DNA from: JBBRWO01 sp038249135
GTDB lineage: Bacteria > Actinomycetota > Coriobacteriia > Anaerosomatales > JAAXUF01
Assembly: GCA_038249135.1 (NCBI GenBank)
Contig: JBBRWO010000002.1
Span: 1 to 64,000 of the forward strand
Direction of reading: 5' to 3'
Length of the DNA stretch: 64,000 nucleotides
Within the stretch, counting starts at the first letter, position 1, and every line of letters begins with the position of its first letter. The notes under the pieces were generated by a model. That model saw only the letters and a list, made by a program, of their open reading frames with translations. It searched no databases and had not been told where the DNA came from. Position numbers and translations under genes: made by a program. Positions 60,244 through 64,000 of the stretch are shown piece by piece.

Positions 60244-60572
60244 CGGGTCAGCCTGGCTCGTGACGTCACGTTCTCGAACGCACGGTCGACTTCCTGTGGA
60301 ACGGCGTCTCCGAGACCCGGGCGGGCGATGATCGCCACATCTGAACCAGGCCACGGCCCGCCGGCACGCCGGAGGGACGCTCTAAGCACGCGCTTGCAAC
60401 GATTGCGGTGAACCGCATTGCCAAGTTTCTTCCCCGCAACAAAAGCGACGCGACCTGTCTGGTCGCGTCCTTCTGGTGTTGCTGAGACGAGCAGTATGAT
60501 GAGCGGATGAGCCACGCGCGTCGCCTCTTGAAAGATCCTATCGATCTCTCGCGACGACTTGATGGTACTCAC
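60240..60572 (-). CDS. rnpA: Ribonuclease P protein component
   Basis: 110 residues, GTG start. RNase P protein fold: SREIDRIFQEATRVAHPLIILLV, then the RNR motif GKKLGNAVHRNRCKRVLRASLRR. It helps the RNA subunit mature tRNA 5' ends. It sits between rpmH and yidD in the standard order. Confidence 0.95.
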   Translation of the reverse strand: MSTIKSSREIDRIFQEATRVAHPLIILLVSATPEGRDQTGRVAFVAGKKLGNAVHRNRCKRVLRASLRRAGGPWPGSDVAIIARPGLGDAVPQEVDRAFENVTSRARLTR

Positions 60573-60592
60573 GCGATCACGGGCCGGCGAAA

Positions 60593-60614
60593 CGCCTAGT
60601 CCGAAGACTAGGCG
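60593..60614 (-). promoter_or_regulatory. Hairpin between rpmH and rnpA
   Basis: CGCCTAGTC (60593-60601) and GACTAGGCG (60606-60614) form a 9-bp perfect stem with tetraloop CGAA, overlapping the rpmH stop codon at 60608. Probably an RNA-processing or partial-termination element tuning rnpA expression. Confidence 0.5.
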
Positions 60615-60742
60615 CTCAGGACCTTGCGCCCCTTGCGCCGGCGTGCAGCGAGAACCGCGCGTCCGCCGCGGGTTGCCATGCGAGCTCGAAAGCCGTGCGT
60701 CTTGGCACGCTTCCGGGTGTTAGGCTGATATGTTCTCTTCAC
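60608..60742 (-). CDS. rpmH: 50S ribosomal protein L34
   Basis: 44 residues from GTG 60742 (AGGAGG 5 bases upstream): VKRTYQPNTRKRAKTHGFRAR, then the L34 tail ATRGGRAVLAARRRKGRKVL. The longer reading from 60808 adds unrelated residues. First gene leftward of oriC. Confidence 0.95.
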   Translation of the reverse strand: MKRTYQPNTRKRAKTHGFRARMATRGGRAVLAARRRKGRKVLSA

Positions 60743-60959
60743 TGTTCCTCCTAGGTGCGCCCCCTCGGAGCGGGGGCAAAGCCCGACGATTATATGCGTG
60801 TGGTTCACGGCGTGTCAAACGGGGTATCTCCGGGGCCCCTCACGGGGACCAGCGGGGCTTGATCGGCCTTGTTATGCCCAAGCGGCGGATACCGAACGTG
60901 TGTTTGCCTTCGTGTTCCCGCAGGTCAGGACCTACGCCGCTGGAGTCAGAAAAGTCGAC

Positions 60960-61505
60960 CGGAATCTGTGGATACTGTGGAAAACCCAGTATGCACGCTT
61001 GTGGAACCTGTGGACAACCCGCCGCCGACCATTGTTGGTCGCCGAGGCCTTTGGTATTCTCGGCGCTCACGAATCAGCTGTGGACAACCGCTGCTCGTGA
61101 GATTGAAAACACCCGCTCAGGGCCTCATATTCACCTAGGGACGCTCCTGGGGTGCTGGAGCCTCACCGGGTGGTCGTCGTGACCTCCGGCGCCGGATCGG
61201 GCCACCCCTGACGTGTGCGCCGCTTTCCACAGTTGTTCCCCGTCCGGAATGACCTTTCCACAGTTTGCATCGCCAGCTCTAGAGCGAACGCCGAGCGTGA
61301 GCAGCGATTTCTCTACTCGGCCCGTCTGGCCGGCTTCCGTAGTTTCCACAGTTGTGGAAAGCGTTGTGGACAATCAAGGAAAGCCCATGTCAGGGGCTTC
61401 CACTCGGTGGTTGTGTGGTGGAAAACTTGTGGTGGATACGGCCGTGTACTGGTGAATTGTGAGAGCAGTTAGCGGGGCGTCAATGGGGAGACCTGTGGAT
61501 TACTC
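60960..61505. other. oriC: Chromosomal replication origin oriC (DnaA-box cluster)
   Basis: At least ten DnaA-box-like nonamers lie here, for example TGTGGATAC (60967), TGTGGAAAA (60976), TGTGGACAA (61009, 61079, 61365), TTTCCACA-type boxes (61223, 61254, 61342) and TGTGGATTA (61494). The left boxes share one orientation while the right group mixes orientations. The position between rpmH and dnaA is the canonical oriC locus. The less GC-rich stretch near 61285-61320 could be part of an unwinding element, but I cannot define it. Confidence 0.85.
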
Positions 61506-61513
61506 GCACTGAA

Positions 61514-62404
61514 ATGGAAAGCATGGGGGATATGAGATCGTTTTACGGAGATTCCAACCGGAGCCTTGGGACCATGGGTTCGACCATAGTCGTGGATGCG
61601 CATTCGCCACTCGATAACCCTATAGGCTCGCGCGCGCGGGTTGCGGTATATGAGGCCCCCGGCGCGGCCCCGCGTGTCGAAGAGGTCGAACCGGGACCCA
61701 CCGGTGAGTACATCGAACGGCTCACCACGACCATTCACCGGCTCGCGCGTGAGCAGGGGAGCGACATTCCCTACACCGTCGTCCGTGAGGTAACAGAGAA
61801 CTTCATCCACGCGCGATTCGCCGAGCCTGTGGTATCGATTCTCGACAAGGGGATGACCATTCGCTTTGCGGATCAAGGGCCGGGGATTGCAGACAAAGCG
61901 AATGCTGTTCAGCCTGGCTTCACTACCGCCGCCGGTGATATGAAGCGCTACATCCGTGGAGTGGGCTCCGGTCTTCCGTTGGTGCGCGACTTTCTATCAC
62001 TATCCGGAGGCACTTTGGTACTCGAGGACAATCTGGGAGCCGGCTCAGTCGTGACAATCAGTTCACACCCTGAGGCACTCCCTGTGTATCAACCCCTTAT
62101 GCCTGAAGGTGCGGAAGCGGCGTCTGCCCGCCAGTTCACCGCCCCTTCCGCCCAGCAGCATTTTGTAACATCAGACGAGCGGGTGTTGCGTTTGCCCACA
62201 AGACAACAGCAGGTTTTGGCCTTGGTTATGGAAACAGGTCTCGTCGGCCCGAGTATCGTCGCCAAGGAACTTGGTGTCGGGGTTTCCACCGCGTACCGGG
62301 ACCTGGCCTCTCTGGAAGACGCCAATTTAATCGAAGCTGACGGCGGCAAACGAACCCTGACCGAACAGGGACTGCGCTACATCAATGAATACATGGCTCG
62401 CTGA
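61514..62404 (+). CDS. GHKL-ATPase with C-terminal winged helix, next to dnaA
   Basis: 296 residues by the longest start; ATG 61532 (better placed SD) is also possible. Residues about 70-185 form a GHKL ATPase: N-box VVREVTENFIHA, G1 FADQGPGIAD, G2 GVGSGLPLVRDFLSLSGG and GAGSVVTIS. No HisKA or transmembrane segment is present, as in anti-sigma-type kinases. Residues about 215-296 form a winged HTH (TRQQQVLALVMETGLVG, VGVSTAYRDLASLEDANL). It stands between oriC and dnaA, 44 bases upstream of dnaA. Role in origin or stress control unproven. Confidence 0.82.
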   Translation: MESMGDMRSFYGDSNRSLGTMGSTIVVDAHSPLDNPIGSRARVAVYEAPGAAPRVEEVEPGPTGEYIERLTTTIHRLAREQGSDIPYTVVREVTENFIHARFAEPVVSILDKGMTIRFADQGPGIADKANAVQPGFTTAAGDMKRYIRGVGSGLPLVRDFLSLSGGTLVLEDNLGAGSVVTISSHPEALPVYQPLMPEGAEAASARQFTAPSAQQHFVTSDERVLRLPTRQQQVLALVMETGLVGPSIVAKELGVGVSTAYRDLASLEDANLIEADGGKRTLTEQGLRYINEYMAR

Positions 62405-62447
62405 GTCATCCGCTTTCTTGACGACCCAATTGATTGAGGCCTTACCA

Positions 62448-63824
62448 ATGATCACCACTGATATTGAAACGATTTGGAGCCGGGTGCTCGATATCATCCG
62501 TGTCGAACTGAACGAGCCCAACTTTAAGACGTGGTTTGAGCACACGGTGCCTATCCAAACCAACGAGCCGGGCGTCTTCCTTGTGGGTGTGCAGAACGAC
62601 TTTGCCCGTGCGTGGCTCGAGGAGAGGTACACACAGCGCCTGAGCGCCGCAGTGTCACAGGTGATTGGGGATGACATCTGTGTGAAGATTGTTGTTGATG
62701 GCAATCTCTCTGTTGAGAAATTCTCCCCCTCGGTGGAACGGCCAAGTGTTATTACGGAGGAAGTCGCGCCCGTCAGCTCCACTGTTGTTGAAGCTGAAGA
62801 GGAGTACAACCCTCGCTACACGTTTGACTCTTTCGTCGTAGGTGATTCAAACGCTTTCGCAAGAAATGCTGCGCTTGCTGTCGCTGAACAGCCTGGGTTG
62901 AAGTACAACCCTCTCTTCCTTTGGGGTGGACCGGGCCTCGGAAAGACCCACCTTCTTCACGCGATTGCTCAATATGTGAATGAGAGCTTCCCCCACAAGA
63001 AGGTCCTTCTGGTGACTGCAGAACGCTTCCTGAATGACTTCGTGGAATCGGTAAACGCAAGAACATCAAATGAGTTCCGCCGTAAGTACCGCACAGTGGA
63101 TGTTCTACTGATCGACGATATTCAGTTCCTTCAGAAGAAGGAGGGAATTCAGGAGCAGTTCTTCAATACCTTCAACGAGCTCATGCAGCGCGGTAAAGCG
63201 GTCGTTCTCGCCTCGGATCGCTCTCCGCGCGATATAAATATGGAGGAACGCTATACAAGCCGCTTCGCTTCGGGGCTTCCTGCCGACATCCAGCCGCCTA
63301 ACTACGAAACGCGGCTGGCCATCCTTCGGCAGTACGTAGAGCGCGAGAAGATGCCGGTCGAGCGCGAGGCTCTTTCCTACGTTGCTGAGATAAGCACCCC
63401 TAACATCCGCGAGATGGAAGGTGCTATGAACCGCATAGGGGCATGGCTACATCTCTCTAAACGCCCTGTGGTTGATCTTGAGATGGCCCGTGAAGTTCTT
63501 CTGACGGTGTTTCCGGATCACTCGGCTCGTCCCATCTCCTTGGCTTCCATTCAGCGTGAGGTGTGCCGTTTCTATGGGATTGCTCACAATGACCTGATTG
63601 GTAGTAAACGGTCACAGAACATCGTCTATCCTCGACAGATAGCCATGTACCTCGCGCGTGACCTTACTGATCTCTCACTTCCAAAGATTGGTGATGCTTT
63701 TGGTGGTCGCGACCACACCACAGTGATGCACGCCACCGCGAAGATTCATAAACTCATGAGCGAACAGCGTGACGTGTACAACCAGATCCAAACTCTTACG
63801 AATCAGATTCGGCAGAAAAACTGA
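62448..63824 (+). CDS. dnaA: Chromosomal replication initiator DnaA
   Basis: 458 residues from ATG 62448. Domain I (IWSRVLDIIRVELNEPNFKTWF), a short linker and AAA+ domain III with Walker A GGPGLGKTHLLHAI, Walker B VDVLLIDDIQFLQ, sensor/arginine region (NMEERYTSRFASG) and the DNA-binding domain IV signature GGRDHTTVMHATAKI. It initiates replication at the oriC cluster. Confidence 0.98.
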   Translation: MITTDIETIWSRVLDIIRVELNEPNFKTWFEHTVPIQTNEPGVFLVGVQNDFARAWLEERYTQRLSAAVSQVIGDDICVKIVVDGNLSVEKFSPSVERPSVITEEVAPVSSTVVEAEEEYNPRYTFDSFVVGDSNAFARNAALAVAEQPGLKYNPLFLWGGPGLGKTHLLHAIAQYVNESFPHKKVLLVTAERFLNDFVESVNARTSNEFRRKYRTVDVLLIDDIQFLQKKEGIQEQFFNTFNELMQRGKAVVLASDRSPRDINMEERYTSRFASGLPADIQPPNYETRLAILRQYVEREKMPVEREALSYVAEISTPNIREMEGAMNRIGAWLHLSKRPVVDLEMAREVLLTVFPDHSARPISLASIQREVCRFYGIAHNDLIGSKRSQNIVYPRQIAMYLARDLTDLSLPKIGDAFGGRDHTTVMHATAKIHKLMSEQRDVYNQIQTLTNQIRQKN

Positions 63825-64000
63825 TCTACCCTTCGTGAGAGGCCTGTTGATAACCGTGTAGAAAGCATGGGGACAACCTCGGGAAGATCAGCGGAACCTG
63901 TTGATGAAATCTTGGACCTGAGGATAGTGTGGACGGCGAGAGCAATCCACCAACAGCGTTGAGATAAGAGACACGCCGACCGTAAGCAGCGGAAACGTAC
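63825..64000. other. Region downstream of dnaA with DnaA-box-like motifs
   Basis: No ORF is seen. TGTTGATAA (about 63846, one mismatch to TGTGGATAA), TGTGGACGG (about 63931) and GTTGATGAA resemble DnaA boxes. In many actinobacteria and Firmicutes the dnaA-dnaN gap holds a second part of a bipartite origin. The next gene would be expected to be dnaN beyond the window. Confidence 0.4.

Overview
The window is high-GC bacterial DNA spanning the origin-proximal part of a chromosome. The right end carries the replication origin: rpmH, rnpA, yidD, yidC, jag, rsmG, parA and parB run leftward, while a GHKL-ATPase gene and dnaA run rightward, with a DnaA-box cluster between the two groups. Base composition, tandem WYL regulators of PafB/PafC type and the ribosomal/origin gene order suggest an actinobacterium. 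Hydroxylamine reductase (Hcp), reverse rubrerythrin, FeoAB and a YgbA-type nitrosative-stress protein suggest an anaerobic or microaerobic lifestyle, such as the Coriobacteriia. This is inference; no 16S gene is present.

Layout. 1-2.1 kb: end of an ABC-2 exporter operon with a TetR regulator. 2.1-3.9 kb: FAD-dependent oxidoreductase and divergent glutaredoxin. 4-8.5 kb: dnaB, rplI, DUF2232 membrane protein, rpsR, ssb and rpsF, all leftward, with a good promoter before rpsF. 8.5-10.2 kb: M23 peptidase, tRNA-Gly(CCC) and a zinc-ribbon protein. 10.2-14 kb: DUF1461 protein, diguanylate cyclase and a two-gene cytochrome c assembly unit. 14-18 kb: membrane M28 peptidase, PsiE-like protein and a HAMP protein. 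18-22.2 kb: nitrosative-stress cluster (haem protein, Hcp, ferredoxin, YgbA-like protein, divergent Crp/Fnr regulator) with an FNR-type dyad and a large inverted repeat. 22.2-28.5 kb: membrane protein, a histidine-kinase-like protein lacking its phospho-acceptor His, WYL pair, HEPN/MNT toxin-antitoxin pair. 28.6-32.2 kb: DinG-type helicase with an exonuclease domain, and a secreted protein. 32.3-43.7 kb: serine dehydratase split into two separate loci (sdaAB, sdaAA), GNAT, feoAB with a small Cys-rich gene absent from the supplied open-reading-frame list, two P-type ATPases and a histidine kinase. 43.7-48.5 kb: ddl, membrane protein, HtrA protease, rubrerythrin, rlmN. 48.5-54.7 kb: addA/addB. 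54.8-64 kb: partition and origin region.

The most informative regulatory reading is that each of the two P-type ATPase genes is preceded by a sequence matching the yybP-ykoY (Mn2+) riboswitch. For the second ATPase, the 3' strand of the closing stem can instead form a long hairpin that buries the ribosome binding site, which is a simple translational ON switch and points to Mn2+ export. Other notable items are the GHKL-ATPase/winged-helix protein between oriC and dnaA, the FNR/HcpR-like dyad in the nitrosative-stress cluster, the 24-bp inverted repeat before hcp, and two parS sites in a long gap between rsmG and jag.
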